The position numbers were made by a program, and so were the translations under genes. This document shows positions 5,318-5,446 of a DNA stretch of 5,446 bases, piece after piece. Source of the stretch: Mucilaginibacter sp. (GTDB lineage Bacteria > Bacteroidota > Bacteroidia > Sphingobacteriales > Sphingobacteriaceae); NCBI GenBank assembly GCA_025934475.1, contig JAICXZ010000271.1, forward strand, positions 1 to 5,446, given 5' to 3'. How positions within the stretch are numbered: position 1 is the first letter of the stretch; every line of letters starts with the position of its first letter. The notes under the pieces are model-generated. The model worked only from the letters and a program-made list of their open reading frames with translations. It searched no databases and was not told the DNA's origin.

Positions 5318-5446
5318 TGATAAACGAATTTAAAAACTACCTGCGTTCGCAAACCGACCTTGATGAGGAGGGCCTCCAGCTGGTATGCCGCCTGGCCGTA
5401 CCGCACAAACTTCGCCGGAACGAGTTTCTGCTGAGGGAAGGGGAGA
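5318..5446 (+). CDS. Crp/Fnr-family transcriptional regulator, N-terminal fragment
   Basis: Forty-three codons are present before the window ends: M-I-N-E-F-K-N-Y-L-R at the start and NEFLLREGE at residues 35-43. The helical N-terminus followed by a 'H-K-L-R-R-N-E-F-L-L-R-E-G-E' entry into the beta-roll is characteristic of the cyclic-nucleotide-binding-like sensor domain of Bacteroidota Crp/Fnr regulators, which usually run to about 190 residues and end in a helix-turn-helix. Both the rest of the sensor and the HTH lie outside the window. The ATG is preferred; an in-frame stop lies at 5288-5290 and a TTG at 5306 is the only other plausible start. It is divergent from the glycosidase gene, with 132 bp between the starts, so it could control that gene or itself. 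No palindromic Crp or Fnr consensus site is visible between them. What its sensor domain binds cannot be judged from this fragment. Confidence 0.8.

Overview
The window looks like chromosomal DNA from a free-living member of the Bacteroidota (Sphingobacteriales, Chitinophagales or Cytophagales type). The evidence is the lack of Shine-Dalgarno sites before any of the five starts, A-rich start contexts, promoter-like boxes near the Bacteroidota -33/-7 consensus, signal peptides ending in a '..SAQ' style, a typical '..SC-R/K' lipoprotein N-terminus, an exported PD40 protein of a kind common in this phylum, and the first 43 codons of a Bacteroidota-style Crp/Fnr regulator. The species cannot be named from this.

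Layout, left to right. (1) 1-45: a strong rho-independent terminator for a gene left of the window. (2) 223-1134 (+): an exported WD40-like (PD40) beta-propeller protein of unknown function. (3) 1405-1830 (+): a small cysteine-rich lipoprotein behind an AT-rich intergenic stretch holding two inverted repeats. (4) 1831-2184: about 350 bases with no convincing gene. (5) 2185-2213: a perfect 12-bp-stem bidirectional terminator separating the plus-strand pair from the convergent minus-strand pair. (6) 3603-2248 (-): a complete group II PLP-dependent decarboxylase with its active-site residues visible. (7) 5185-3692 (-): an exported protein with the look of an (alpha/alpha)6-toroid glycosidase. (8) 5318-5446 (+): the N-terminus of a Crp/Fnr-family regulator, divergent from the glycosidase and running off the window.

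The minus-strand genes are 88 bp apart and each has its own promoter-like sequence of almost identical geometry, so they may be separate but similarly expressed units, or an operon with an internal promoter. Nothing in the sequence joins the decarboxylase and the glycosidase in one pathway. The Crp/Fnr gene shares a 132-bp divergent intergenic region with the glycosidase and could regulate it; that is inference from position only.

I found no CRISPR array, insertion sequence, tRNA, rRNA or defence-like gene. The most interesting signals are modest: two multi-block copies of the same terminator-type element at 2-79 and 2176-2256, the cysteine-rich lipoprotein with its structured leader, the glycosidase that I cannot place in a known family, and the unexplained 1831-2184 stretch.
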